Below, in pieces: positions 35,401 through 45,450 of a DNA stretch of 64,000 nt (the stretch's first letter is position 1; each line of letters opens with the position of its first letter). The stretch comes from Cladobotryum mycophilum. Its lineage: Eukaryota > Ascomycota > Sordariomycetes > Hypocreales > Hypocreaceae. The stretch lies in assembly GCA_036429605.1 (NCBI GenBank), contig JAVFKD010000002.1:1984001-2048000 (forward strand). Reading direction: 5' to 3'. The notes under the pieces were generated by a model. The model ran no database searches, was not told the DNA's origin, and saw only the letters and a list, made by a program, of their open reading frames with translations. The translations under genes and the position numbers were made by a program.

Positions 35401-36381
35401 ATGAGAATCTGTAATACTGGGCGGGCGATTTGGAATAGATCCAAAAGCAGGAATCGGTAGCGTGGTAGGAGGGGGTGATGTGTCTTTGGCCTGCGCAGCG
35501 CTCTCCTGTGCAGCCCGAGCCTCCATTTTCTCTCTGAACAACTCCCGTTCCCCTCCCCGATCTCTTAGGTCGCGTCGCATGTCCACTTCCGGGGGTACCT
35601 ATCTCCTCGATCGCGTTCATCTCGCTCGCGTGCCCATCGCCCTTCCTGAGAGCGGCTACGAGGATAGCGGTCACCACGATCGTCATATGGCGCCCTCCCT
35701 CGGCCCCTATCTGCGGTCCAGTCGCCTCTACCACCCCTCCCACGTCCACGAATAAACCCGCCGCCGCGCGGGAATAGAGCCATTCCAAACGTAGGCTCGG
35801 ATGACGAAGAACCGGCAGAGGGAGGTCCTCCGTCTCTGGAGCCTCGTCGAGACCTGTCGGCATCCGGGCCTGGAATTGCCGGTACGTCGCGTTCGCGGTC
35901 TCGAAAGTCTCGCGTTGGTGACCGTGCTCTCCCGATTGGCGACCTCCGCGATCTAAAATCTCGCGCATCTCGCCAATCCCTCTCTCTTTCACGGTCGCGC
36001 TCCCTACTTCTCTCATCACGATATCGGTCTCGGTCCCGATAGTCTATGTCTCGATCCCTTCCGCGATCTCTGCTGTCGTCTCGTCCGGACCAGCCCCGCC
36101 CTCTCCCTCTTCCCCTTCCGCCTCTGAAATCGCCAACAAAGCCTCCTCCTCGTGGCCCACTTGGGGGATCAATTAGTGCTTTCGGCCCGCGCGGGGGCTC
36201 TCGTCGTAGTTGATCTCCAAAGGCATCCCTATTTGGTGGAAATACTGAGGAATTGGACCTCGCTTCCGTCGATGATCTGCGTCTATCTCCATCACTGTAA
36301 TGCGACGCTCTTCCAAAGGGGGATCTATCTCTTGGTGATCTAGATCGACGGTCCGCGTAGTCTCTTTGATATCTAGGGTCC
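29414..36381 (-). CDS. SNT1: Snt1-like SANT-domain subunit of the Set3/SMRT-type histone deacetylase complex, three apparent one-base frame breaks; start not resolved
   Basis: A single very long gene of about 2,300 residues, with one clear intron at 32051-32000 (52 bp, GTTTGT..CACAG, phase 0). In order: an RD/RS-rich N-terminus; a proline-rich region; Val-Gly-Val-Val-Arg-Phe-Ala-Val-Pro; an acidic Pro/Glu/Gln repeat region; a helical Snt1 domain; SANT1 (Phe-Thr-Glu-Glu-Glu-Ala-Gln-Leu-Phe-Glu, Gly-Lys-Ile-Ala-Glu, Gln-Tyr-Tyr-Tyr); and SANT2 split by the intron (Tyr-Trp-Ser-Val-Ser-Glu ... Gly-Ser-Lys-Thr-Ala ... Val-Lys-Asn-Tyr-Phe). About 850 Gln/Pro-rich residues follow. The frame breaks at coding C5 runs at 35595-35591, 35400-35396 and 34718-34714; one added C at each restores continuous sequence. 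The first visible exon seems to start at 36381 after TATATAG; a short 5' exon with the ATG lies upstream but could not be fixed. Known role: scaffold for Hos2/Hst1 deacetylases in chromatin. Confidence 0.82.
31650..31760 (-). repeat. CAG/CAA and CAC poly-Gln/His tract in SNT1
   Basis: Encodes long runs of Gln interspersed with His, next to Pro and Ala runs. Further Gln runs occur at about 30825-30860 and 31205-31260. Low-complexity coding microsatellites. Confidence 0.8.
33946..34192 (-). repeat. Coding tandem repeats in SNT1 (Pro-Glu-Ala-Gln and Pro-Ala units)
   Basis: A 12-base unit (AGCTTCAGGTTG on the plus strand) is perfectly repeated three times at 33969-34004 and degenerates on both sides, encoding Gln-Pro-Glu-Ala repeats. 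A 6-base GGTGCA array at 34150-34188 encodes alternating Pro-Ala. Both are in frame, so length changes would not disturb the gene. Confidence 0.85.
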
Positions 36382-37369
36382 CTATATAGAAAGTAGTTGT
36401 AAGATATATGACGTCTTCCAGCTAAAAAAAAAATGAGGGGGTGATTGTCGTTGATTCTTGTCCTTGGGCGTTACCGCGCCGGGCATCAACACATTTCGAG
36501 TGTCACCTTGAGGCGGAGCACGTACATGATGAATGGCGAACCAGCGCCGGACGAGCTCCTACGGATCCGTCACAAGTCCCATTCAGGAATCAGTAGAATC
36601 GCAAGCAAAAAGGCAGTGCGATAATGATGTCGTCGTTCGTGTTTAGGCCTTCGAAATCGGTTGCAATCAAGGTTTGATCTGTCGTTGTGCTTCCTCGTAG
36701 CGTAGCCTCAAAGGCAGAGAAGTAAAGAAGACAGACCCTGGACAACGGAACGCAATCACGCTCCGTCCTCGCACAATCTATCGCCAGCAACGCCCTGTCA
36801 CGCTGCTGTGGACGAGCGCAGAATAATTGATGTAGATGGCCGTAACGGGCTGGATTGATGAAGAGAAGTTGGGGGGATGATTCGAGGTCCACCGGGTCCT
36901 TCAAAATACAAGTACGTACAGATTCGCGTGGCGCTTGGACAGGTTAAGGCCCATCCATCACTTGCCGCAGGACGCTAGTCTCTTCTTGGAACCAGCTGTT
37001 ATTGGCCTTTATGCTCACGCCCGTGCAGTGCGGGGCGTAAGAAAAACTCGATATTCCCATCCACACACACACGCACGCACGCACGCACTATAGGGAAAAT
37101 GGAATAAGGGAGAATTGTGATTACCATCTATTTTATTGTATTATTTAATTATTTAATTAATTCTCTTTTTTATTTATCCAAAGGGCTGCTAGCTTCCTAT
37201 CCTTCAACGTACTTTTTGTCTAGATCCCCTGCTTTCCTTTTCCTTTTGCAGCCTTAAACAAAGACGCATCATCTCAAGACATTAAAATTGTACCCCCACA
37301 TCCACTTGTTGATCCAAATTGGGAAGCCATATCTTGGATATTCAGAGATCGTCAAATCATCATATCATC
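36382..37369. promoter_or_regulatory. Divergent region between SNT1 and deoxyhypusine synthase
   Basis: About 990 bp. It must contain the missing 5' end of SNT1 (ATG codons on the minus strand exist at about 36527 and 36483, but none splices cleanly by eye). A short (ACGC)n array lies at 37072-37088, followed by an AT-rich TTTAATTA tract at 37130-37180. Confidence 0.45.
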
Positions 37370-38549
37370 ATGGCAGACCATAACTCCAATGCGCCCCCCA
37401 CAGAGGCCACCAACGCTGTCCTCGTTCAATCCGAGGAGATGCCTCACGATGCGCAACAGGTGGAAGAGCTCGACTTTAACAAGCTAAAGGGCCCCATCAC
37501 GGCCGAGGACTTGTTCCTCGGAATGCGAAATATGGGCTTTCAGGCGTCATCCATGGCCGAGGCGATAAGGATCATCAATGACATGGTTGGTAAGAACTCC
37601 AAGTTGAGACCAGGACATGAGGCACTGACGAAAAGACCGTCCATAGAGGGCATGGAGTGACCCAGAAACGGGTGACAAGACCACCATCTTTCTTGGATAC
37701 ACTTCCAATTTAATATCTTCCGGCCTCAGGGGGTGTTCCGCTGGTTGGTGGAGCACAAGCATGTCTCCGCCATCGTCACAACGGCGGGTGGTGTGGAGGA
37801 AGACTTTATCAAGTGCCTGGGCAACACGTACATGAGCTCCTTCAGTGCCGACGGCGCCGATCTGCGTAAAAGGGGCTTAAACAGAATTGGCAATCTGGTC
37901 GTGCCAAACGCCAACTACTGCGCCTTTGAAGACTGGATAGTCCCCATCTTTGATAAGATGCTGGAGGAGCAGGAGGCCAGCAAGGGAACCGAAGACGAAA
38001 TCCACTGGACTCCATCAAAAATCATCCACCGACTCGGCAAAGAGATCAACGATGAACGATCTGTTTATTACTGGGCGTACAAAAATGACATTCCAGTCTT
38101 CTGCCCTGCCCTTACTGATGGCAGTCTTGGCGATATGCTGTATTTCCACACATTCAAGACCTCGCCACTGCAATTGAGGGTTGATATAGTTGAGGATATT
38201 CGACGTATCAACACAATCGCGGTGCGAGCAAAAAGAGCCGGCATGATCATCCTAGGAGGCGGCATCGTCAAGCATCACATTGCAAACGCCTGTCTGATGC
38301 GGAATGGCGCCGAATCGGCTGTCTACATCAACACCGCACAAGAGTTTGATGGTAGCGATGCCGGAGCTCGGCCTGACGAGGCGGTATCCTGGGGCAAGAT
38401 TAAGATTGGCGCAGACAGCGTCAAGGTAAGCACCCACCCCTGGTTGGTTTATTGATGGATTGAAGCTAAGAGATGTGTGACAGGTCTATTTAGAGGCAAC
38501 GGCATGCTTCCCTTTCATAGTGGCAAACACCTTTGCAAAAGATATCTAG
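37370..38549 (+). CDS. DYS1: Deoxyhypusine synthase, apparent one-base frame break
   Basis: Three exons: 37370-37585, 37647-38425, 38484-38549. The first donor is a weak GTTGGT but gives the family sequence Ile-Asn-Asp-Met-Arg-Ala-Trp at the join. The gene carries all conserved DHS blocks: FLGYTSNLISSG, Thr-Thr-Ala-Gly-Gly-Val-Glu-Glu-Asp, Gly-Lys-Glu-Ile-Asn, PALTDGSLGDM, and the active-site segment Gly-Gly-Gly-Ile-Val-Lys-His-His with the catalytic Lys; it ends Ala-Asn-Thr-Phe-Ala-Lys-Asp-Ile. The enzyme transfers an aminobutyl group from spermidine to eIF5A. The frame breaks at GGGGG 37729-37733 after Ser-Gly-Leu-Arg; one more G gives Gly-Val-Phe-Arg-Trp-Leu and 1061 + 1 nt divisible by three (353 residues). 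A C6 run at 37394-37399 is in frame. As DHS is essential in yeast, this is probably a sequence error. Confidence 0.92.
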
Positions 38550-38978
38550 ATCAAATAGAGGATTACATCGAGCCAAACTGTCATGTAGCATAATGAAGAG
38601 ATGCTCAAACTACAGTAGAAACTTTCCTCTCAAGCCCTGTTCCGAAGCCCTGTTCCGAAGCCCAGCCGATCGTATCGTATTACATCTCTCGTTGATAACA
38701 AGAAGTTCGAATGTCGATAGTGCCGATGCAATGTTGGCATAAAGAAACATCCCTTACATACCATCCAACCAGTTTGTGTCGGCCGAGGCCGTTGTGTGAC
38801 AAATGTCTCACCCCCAACATTCGAGAGGGAGAAATATCAAGTTAGAGCTGGTGGTATAAGACTAAGAATGCAAAATAAATAAACTGAAACGGAAAAAAAT
38901 CAACAGAAGTTGGGGAGGCAAACAGAAGCAAGATGGGCAAAAATAATTAGAAGGGGGAAAAGGGGAGAAAAGGAAAAG
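38550..38978. other. 3' flank of DHS
   Basis: No gene seen. A 13-base perfect direct repeat (AAGCCCTGTTCCG) is present in tandem at 38632-38657, followed by a partial third copy. Confidence 0.5.
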
Positions 38979-39070
38979 AGAAGGAGAAGGAGAAGGAGAA
39001 GGAGAAGGAGAAGGAGAAGGAGAAGAAGAAGGAGAAGGAGAAGAAGAAGGAGAAGGAGAAGAAGAAGAAA
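38979..39070 (+). repeat. (GGAGAA)n purine microsatellite
   Basis: About 15 units of GGAGAA/GAAGAA, purine-only on the plus strand. It resembles the GAA array at 27.7 kb but is a distinct unit. Confidence 0.95.
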
Positions 39071-39136
39071 GAACTATCAGGACTCAAGAGAAACAATAAA
39101 TACAAATTTGTTTACCATATTGTGCCTTTCTGGTGT

Positions 39137-39353
39137 TTACTTTCCACCACTCGAGCGCCCATCATCAAGCTCTTGAAGCCGCCCTTCTAGACGAGCAACT
39201 CGTCCTCTTGTTACAGCCAGTTGCATAGTTGCCTCTGTCTGTCTATTGGTATCCTTCTTTTTTGGCCTCTTCGATTGCCTTTATCACAATGCCCCAACAA
39301 TCCGGGTTATCCCTAGATCCTTTAAATAATTCCAAGCCAGGTAGATTATTCAT
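39137..39353 (-). pseudogene. Small unknown helical ORF with an apparent +1 break at an A run
   Basis: On the minus strand an ATG at 39353 opens Met-Asn-Asn-Leu-Pro-Gly-Leu-Glu-Leu-Phe and continues to Lys-Ala-Ile-Glu-Glu-Ala-Lys-Lys near 39260. There it meets a run of six A (T6 at 39258-39263). In the next frame the sequence continues as Asp-Thr-Asn-Arg-Gln-Thr-Glu-Ala-Thr-Met-Gln, then Arg-Leu-Glu-Gly-Arg-Leu-Gln-Glu-Leu-Asp, ending at a TAA at 39139-39137. Both halves look like one short coiled-coil protein of about 71 residues if the run had five A. I do not recognise a family. It may be a relic, the last exon of a larger gene, or an intact small gene with a sequence error. Confidence 0.35.
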
Positions 39354-39529
39354 GCCCAAGTACGAATAATGACATGTTAAACTACGATTTTACAGGAAAT
39401 GATAAGCTTCTATTGTAGAGCAGAGGCAGATAACTCTTTTCAGTACCTAGTATTAATGACTGAATAAAGGCTAAGGTATATTAGATTTGCTACATCAATA
39501 TACCCATCAATAAAATATCAGGAAATCCG

Positions 39530-39850
39530 TTACAAAAGTGCGCCCACCTCCAGAGACCCCAAACGAACGAGCGCAATTGCAGCGAGCATCTTCTCCCTAC
39601 TTTCTTCACCTGCCGCAGAATTAAAACTCCAGCGTCTTCGTAGATCTCGTGAAGCTGACTTGGGGGGGGGGGCTTTAAAGTTCTTGGACATGGTGGTTGA
39701 CCTGGGCAAGACGTCAATCTCAGGTGACGATGCTTCTTTTTTCGCAGGACTTTGAATAGAATGAGTTATCGTACATTGTATTGCCAACGGGATCATCGAG
39801 AGTTGGATACTATTATTGGATACGATTGACGTCCGGAAAGAAATTGACAT
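39530..39850 (-). CDS. Possible hypothetical small protein
   Basis: An ATG-initiated ORF of 106 codons. The C-terminal half (Ala-Ser-Arg-Asp-Leu-Arg-Arg-Arg-Trp-Ser, then Met-Leu-Ala-Ala-Ile-Ala-Leu) looks protein-like, the N-terminal half less so. It spans a run of 11 G at 39662-39672 that encodes Pro-Pro-Pro and may be of uncertain length. It could be an upstream exon of the minus-strand ORF at 39353. No family recognised. Confidence 0.2.
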   Translation of the reverse strand: MSISFRTSIVSNNSIQLSMIPLAIQCTITHSIQSPAKKEASSPEIDVLPRSTTMSKNFKAPPPKSASRDLRRRWSFNSAAGEESREKMLAAIALVRLGSLEVGALL

Positions 39851-39913
39851 GAATCATCAGACATGATAGTAAGCAAGCAAAAGGACTTCATTCCTTCTTC
39901 AACAGTAATATCA

Positions 39914-40982
39914 TCAGACCACGGCTTCGACCTCATCCTCCCCTATCAGCACCCTAAACGCATTCAAAGCCACCCCCCAATCCTCACTCCCCTCCCCCTC
40001 CGCCCAAACCCCCACCCCATCAATCCCTTCCAAATCCTCCCTCATATGCTCCTCGCTCGTCGTCCCGTCCAATATCGATATCCCCCCAGCCCCAACACAA
40101 GAGCGTACAGAGCCACCACCTTGCTCATGCCCATCTTCTCCGCCACGTCCACCACGGGACGGCTCTTCAACAGATGCCTGTTCGCCGTGAGCGTCCAAAA
40201 GGACTGGAACACCACGCCCCTCTCGCGGCAAAACTTTCGCAGCTCAACTTCGTACCTAGTATCCCTGTAGAATCGGTTCTGCACAAAGCTCGGCTTGGGA
40301 TGCGCTTGCTCGTAAAACGACGTGAGAAAGTCCAGGCTCACGTTGGAGATGCCCAGGTGGCCGATGTACTCGGGCACGTAGCTGGACATGACCTGCCAGA
40401 CTTTGAGTGTGTCCTCCACGGTACTCATCGGCGTGTGCAAGAGGTAGCTATCTATGTACTTTCTCGATGCTATTCTACGTAGCTCGATCGAGGGTCCTAT
40501 ACACTGATGCACCCTATCTACCCACGAGAGTGCCCTCTCACCCTCAGGCCAGTCATCGGGGTTTAGAGACGGCGGGTTAATCTTGCTTTGGACCTACAGT
40601 ATGACAGTCAGTTGATCTAATCCTCCAGAAGAAGAAGCCCCCCCCTTTTTTTTTGAATAGAAAGAAGGAAAGAAAGAAAAGAAAAGAAAAGAAATCCACC
40701 AAGTAAGTAGCATACGAATATGTCCTCAGAATTCACAAAGCCACCCTCACAAGCCTCGCGCAAACCGACAGCAACAGCCTGCTCATCATAATGCCCAGAC
40801 TGCCCAGCCGTATCGAGCCCCCGAAAGCCCGCCCTCAAGGCCTTGTGGACAAACCTCCATGTCTCCTCCTTCTTCCACGCGGTCCCATATATAAGCTTGG
40901 GGATGGTGGAGGCGCCCCCAGGACCAAAGGTGAGGTCCCGGGCAAGACGTGATTTCGGGGGTGGTGGAAAAGTCTGGCTCAT
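39914..40982 (-). CDS. Aldo-keto reductase, apparent one-base frame break
   Basis: Two exons: 40982-40716 and 40593-39914, intron 40715-40594 (122 bp, GTATGC..GTAG, phase 0). The start is the first ATG. It has the TIM-barrel AKR pattern: Leu-Ile-Tyr-Gly-Thr-Ala-Trp-Lys, Gly-Leu-Asp-Thr-Ala with the catalytic Asp, His-Tyr-Asp-Glu with the catalytic Tyr, Val-Gln-Ser-Lys with the catalytic Lys, Tyr-Leu-Leu-His-Thr-Pro with the catalytic His, and Gly-Ile-Ser-Asn-Val. Such enzymes reduce aldehydes or ketones with NADPH; the substrate is unknown. The frame breaks at a coding run of six G (C6 at 40082-40087 on the plus strand); one more G gives Leu-Gly-Leu-Gly-Gly-Ile-Ser-Ile-Leu-Asp-Gly-Thr and 947 + 1 nt divisible by three (315 residues). 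It shares a divergent promoter with the dehydrogenase at 41970. Confidence 0.8.
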
Positions 40983-41969
40983 GGTTTGCAAGGGCCTCCC
41001 GGTATTGGATGATGTTTTCAGTATGTGTCCAAAAAGGGGTGAAGATGGAACTTGGCTTCTTGGTTTTTACTCGAGTATTTACACAAAAACTCATTCAACC
41101 AATCTTCGCGCACAAAACAAGGGCTGTTAAACTCTGTTGTCTTCTGAGGTCAATATGAGGTATCACATTACGCGGGGTAATCTGTAGAAAGAATTGAAAA
41201 TGAAACCCCCTCCACCTTCGAAGAAACAAATAGGAAAAACATGTGTCTCACAAATGTTTCTAATATGGGCAACTGGTGTTCAATTCATTGATAGAATACT
41301 TTCTCCATATAAAAAATGCCATGACAACCACACATTCCCATCTCGTTACAAAGTAATACGGATAAAAAAACAAAACCCCGCCCAGATCTTCAAAAATGGC
41401 CATGATGGATCCCAAATGAGGGGGCATAAACAACAAAGAAAAAATTAGATAAATTAGTACTCACAAACCCCGCCTCACATTGCGGGAAGACCAACATCGT
41501 CATCGCTCCAACGAAAATGTCCCTCGTCGCGGCAACTTTGCCCGCAAAATTAAAACAACACCATCCTCAACATGGTCATAGTTTGATTTTCCAATTTTTC
41601 GGCTCGCTCCCAATTCTCCTACTCCGCGGCCCCAAATCGATTGTGTGATTGGTGAGGCTAGCGGAATCGCCAATCCAAGGCAAAACCCCCAGTTTTCCAT
41701 TTTGTTCCATCATTTATCCGGCATTGGTCATGATGCAACAACAACAAACTGCAGTGACATATAAACCCGCCGGCATCCACCCTGTTATAACGTAGGTTTC
41801 ATGCGATGCAGGCAATAAAACGGTAGCAATAGGGATCTCTCTTTGTGTTGAAAGATAAAGTACCCAATTTGTTTATCCAGCTTTGTCCGCTGCATTGGCT
41901 TTTGCCCATACTCACCTGTACTCACCTCAATCCGTACCAACCCTCTTCAATTACATCATCATCCCAAAA
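40983..41969. promoter_or_regulatory. Shared divergent promoter of the aldo-keto reductase and Gfo/Idh/MocA genes
   Basis: About 990 bp between two oxidoreductase start codons; no ORF is convincing. The arrangement allows co-regulation of the pair, which is inference from position. Confidence 0.45.
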
Positions 41970-43402
41970 ATGGCTTCCGGAACACCCTTCACCCTAAAAT
42001 GGGGCATCATGGCCACAGGCTGGATTGCAGAGAGTACGTCTTTGAAAGCACAAGACAAATAAACGCTGCAGTTTCTGATAGTAACAATCAATCTCTCAGC
42101 ATTCACAAAGGATCTTCTCAATGACCCGGCAACCCGAGACGTCCACGATGTCCGCCACGAGATCGTCGCAGTCGCCTCATCCAGCTCCAAGGACCGATGT
42201 GTAGACTTCCTCAAGAAAATCAACGGCCCCTCGTCAGCCAAGACATACGGCTCCTACGCAGAGCTCGTCGCCGATCCCAACGTAGACATCGTCTATGTGG
42301 CCACCCCTCACAGCCATCATTTCCAGAACTGCATGCTTGCCCTGGAAGCCGGCAAGCACATCCTCTGCGAGAAGGCATTCACCGTCAATGCCGCCCAGGC
42401 CAGGAAGCTCGTGGAGACTGCCAAGGCCAAAAACCTGTTTCTCATGGAAGCCGTCTGGACCCGGTACTTCCCTCTGAGCATCAAGGTGCGGGAGCTCATC
42501 TCTTCCGGGGAAATTGGCACGGTATTCCGAACCATTGGTAAGTTGATAATAAAACAAGTACATTGTAAAAGCAAACGAGAGCGAGAACGAGAAAAGACCA
42601 ACAAAAAAAAAGGAAACCTTCTTTCTTTTCTTTTTCAAAAGGCAATCTGAAATGAACAAAGTGAATCATGGCTGACAAGTGTGCGACAACCCAAGCCGAC
42701 CTATCTCTCGACCGCAGCGCAGAGGACGACAAGACCGTCACCTTTGCCGATTCCCACCGTATGGTGAACAAGGATCTGGCAGGTGGCGCAACTCTAGATC
42801 TCGGAATCTATGCCCTGACCTGGGTCTTCCAGACGCTCTATCACGTACAGCCAGAGGCTGAAAAGGAGGCGCCCAAGGTCGCGGCCGTCGCTAACCTGTA
42901 CGCCAACACCGGCGTGGACGAGAGCGTCACCATCCTCTGCCAGTTCCCCGAGCACAGATCCATTGGCATAGCGACGGCGGCCATGCGCGTAGCTACAGAC
43001 CCGGAAGGCAAGAACGCCATCCCCGCCGCCCGGATCCAGGGCTCCAGGGGTGAGATTCAGGTCATGTACCCCACGTTCCAGCCCGTCCAAATCAAGGTCA
43101 TCAAGAAGTCGGCGGGCAGTGCCGACGACGCTCCAGCAGACGACGTTCGAATCCTCGACTTCCCCGTGCCCAAGGACCCAAAGCGCGACAACTGGGGCCA
43201 CGGCATGTTCTGGGAGGCAGACGAGTGCGCGCGCTGCCTGAGGGACGGCAAGGTCGAGAGCAGCACGCTGCCCTGGAAGGAGAGCATCGTGATCATGGAG
43301 ACGATGGAGGAGGCGTTGAGGCAAGGGGGTGTGGAATATCCAGAGCTTATTACGACGTCCGTCTATGACGCGAAAAGCCCGCTCAATGTCGGCAATCAGT
43401 AA
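41970..43402 (+). CDS. Gfo/Idh/MocA oxidoreductase, dihydrodiol dehydrogenase / NADP D-xylose dehydrogenase type
   Basis: Three exons: 41970-42033, 42100-42537, 42696-43402; introns 66 bp (phase 1) and 158 bp (phase 1), total 402 residues. The acceptor after AACCCAAG at 42695 was chosen because it alone continues the family sequence (Ala-Asp-Leu-Ser). The N-terminal Rossmann fold has Trp-Gly-Ile-Met-Ala-Thr-Gly-Trp-Ile-Ala. Then come Ala-Val-Ala-Ser-Ser, Val-Ala-Thr-Pro-His-Ser-His-His, Gly-Lys-His-Ile-Leu-Cys-Glu-Lys (catalytic Glu-Lys), Met-Glu-Ala-Val-Trp-Thr-Arg and Gly-Gly-Ala-Thr-Leu-Asp-Leu-Gly-Ile-Tyr. Relatives oxidise D-xylose or trans-dihydrodiols with NADP in the cytosol. The divergent aldo-keto reductase suggests a shared sugar or xenobiotic role. 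Confidence 0.88.
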
Positions 43403-43502
43403 AGGGAATGTGAACGATGAGATCGGGCATGGTTTACCGTGCCGTGTCACGACTCAGGGCTGCATGGGGAATGCTGCACAAAGTCGCAAATGAATGCATA
43501 CT

Positions 43503-43514
43503 TGTATGTATGTA

Positions 43515-43546
<32 letters not shown>
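43503..43546 (+). repeat. TATG/TG microsatellite
   Basis: Three to four TATG/GTAT units pass into about 13 TG dinucleotides, 100 bp after the dehydrogenase stop codon. Confidence 0.9.
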
Positions 43547-43549
<3 letters not shown>

Positions 43550-45402
43550 ACACGTTCGTGGCGAGTGAGAATTGATGAGACAAGCAGTCATCTGAGGGTC
43601 TTATCCCTGTGCTTTCGTAACTGTGCGTATTCTTCACCAGATGAGACATGGTCGAGACATTTGGGCCATGTCAGACAGGGCAAGGAGACGCCGGTTCGTC
43701 TCCCCGTCTGCGATGCGCGCCCCATAACGCCGTAGTATCGTGGCATGCCAGCACGTCCTTCTCGTTTACGAGGTCAGTCATGTCGTTCAGGAGGCCAGAA
43801 CCAGGGCCAGGGGCCATGACCGGGGCCGGCATCTTGAACACTGTGCACGTGCCCAAGAATATGCAGACAAATACCGGGAACCCTAGCTTCCGCGACTGGT
43901 GACAGGTTCGTGCTTTGATGTCCCCCTCCCCATCATATCAGATTACTTGCCAAATCGGGCAATCATGAAAGAGAAAAGCGCAGGGTAGTATGGATTTGAC
44001 TCGGATGTATCCATCAAGGTCCATCAAAGATGACTCTCGGCTGCAAATTGAGTAAGAATTAGTTCCTAAATGAGTATTACGTGTTATTGCAGTATTATCT
44101 TACCTTATTGATGCGAGACATTCCCACATTGTTTTCGAGAGACAAACCACTCGCGGTTGTTGCCGGGTGCGGACGAGCGGCAATTTTCTTCATGCAGACT
44201 TTCTCCGTATATTGGTTGGTCCATGTCACCCATGCCAGTAAAGACAAGAAACAAAGACACGCGGAAAAAAAGTAGGTCCTTGCTCTCCTCCTCACAGGCT
44301 GACAAGGGGCACATACACACATGTCGACATCGGAGGGCGTGTGAACCATAAGCCCTGGACGCAGAGAGAAAAAAATTGTCATCCCCCCCATGTCGTCTCT
44401 CCCCTCCCATGCCCCAACGGACAGGGCAGAACATGACATGACATAGGGCACTCCTCGTCGGTGCAACTGAGGTCCCGGCGTTCGTCTGGATTCGGCGATT
44501 CGGTTCCCGAATCCTTGGGGCGGCCCGCTTGCCGAGGAGAGTTCGTTGGTTCATAGGGCCAGCCAGAAACGTAATCTGGTTCATTTCCCGATTAGACCCT
44601 ATGCCGAGGGTAAGTCGGCAAATGGACAAAGAGGGAAAGGAGGCCGGGTAAATAGGGCCCCTGGTTTCCTAGCCCAGGTGTTCGACTCAGCGCCACAAGG
44701 GCGGATCTTGTCATGGTACAGGATAGTGTCGATCCCATCCTTCCCTAGAACAATAACGCCGTTCTCCTATTATCGTGTACTATGTAGTCGTGGTGTTCTT
44801 GGCTTGCGGTCGTTGCCCTTCTGACAAGAACTGGAACCCAAAGTTCTACGCCGAGGCGGTGGTTCGCATCATGGGAAGTTTGTAAGCGAGAAATCAGGAG
44901 CACCTACTAGGCCTACTAACCTTACTTACCTAGTCCCAACGGATATTTGTGTAATGAATGTCGGTTGGGAAGAAACAGAACATTCCAAATGCATGGCACC
45001 GGTTCGCAGGAGCGATAACGGATATGTTGGGTTGGGCTTCAAGATGCGGAGACTTCCAAATGCAGCATGAGCACATGAGCACATGAGCACACGCACGAAC
45101 ATGTTGTTGGTAGACAAAGTTCCAATCCATGGCAATGACAGATGGAGATTGTTGATCCAACGCCACGGCAGTTGCAAATGAGGATAAGTCATATGCCGAC
45201 GAGCTTCCACGGAAGTACGTACATTGTATCAAGTAGAAGCCTTTAAAACCGCACAGTGCAGCCCATGATCTTGCCCAATCATGATGCCAGTATTAGGGGG
45301 GATAAAGTCTACTGGGAAGGTAACTGAATGCCCTAAAAAGTGCCCTGACAACCTTGTATCTCTGCCCTGTAATATTGTTGCCCTTGTAGGTGGTGTTAGG
45401 TG

Positions 45403-45450
45403 CTAGGTTAGTACCTAGCTACTACTAGGTAGGTATCCATAGGTAGGTAC
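45403..45450. repeat. TAGGTA/TACCTA-type repeat cluster with a short hairpin
   Basis: Several TAGGTA units in both orientations. TACCTAG at 45412-45418 and CTAGGTA at 45425-45431 form a 7-bp stem with a 6-base loop. Similar clusters occur at about 51229-51266 and 53459-53530. Confidence 0.6.

Noticed and set aside
36590..36904. 104-codon minus-strand ORF upstream of SNT1 as its first exon
   Set aside because: No in-frame splice to the 36381 exon was found and the sequence does not resemble a Snt1 N-terminus.
38979..39070. CRISPR-like array
   Set aside because: The units are contiguous six-base repeats without spacers, in a eukaryotic genome.
44105..44629. 174-codon minus-strand ORF
   Set aside because: No domain, odd His/Cys/Arg composition, no splice-site or start context; likely chance in GC-balanced DNA.
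44660..44715. B-box-like GTTCGACTC suggesting a tRNA
   Set aside because: The flanking bases do not form a T-arm stem and no A box or acceptor stem is present.
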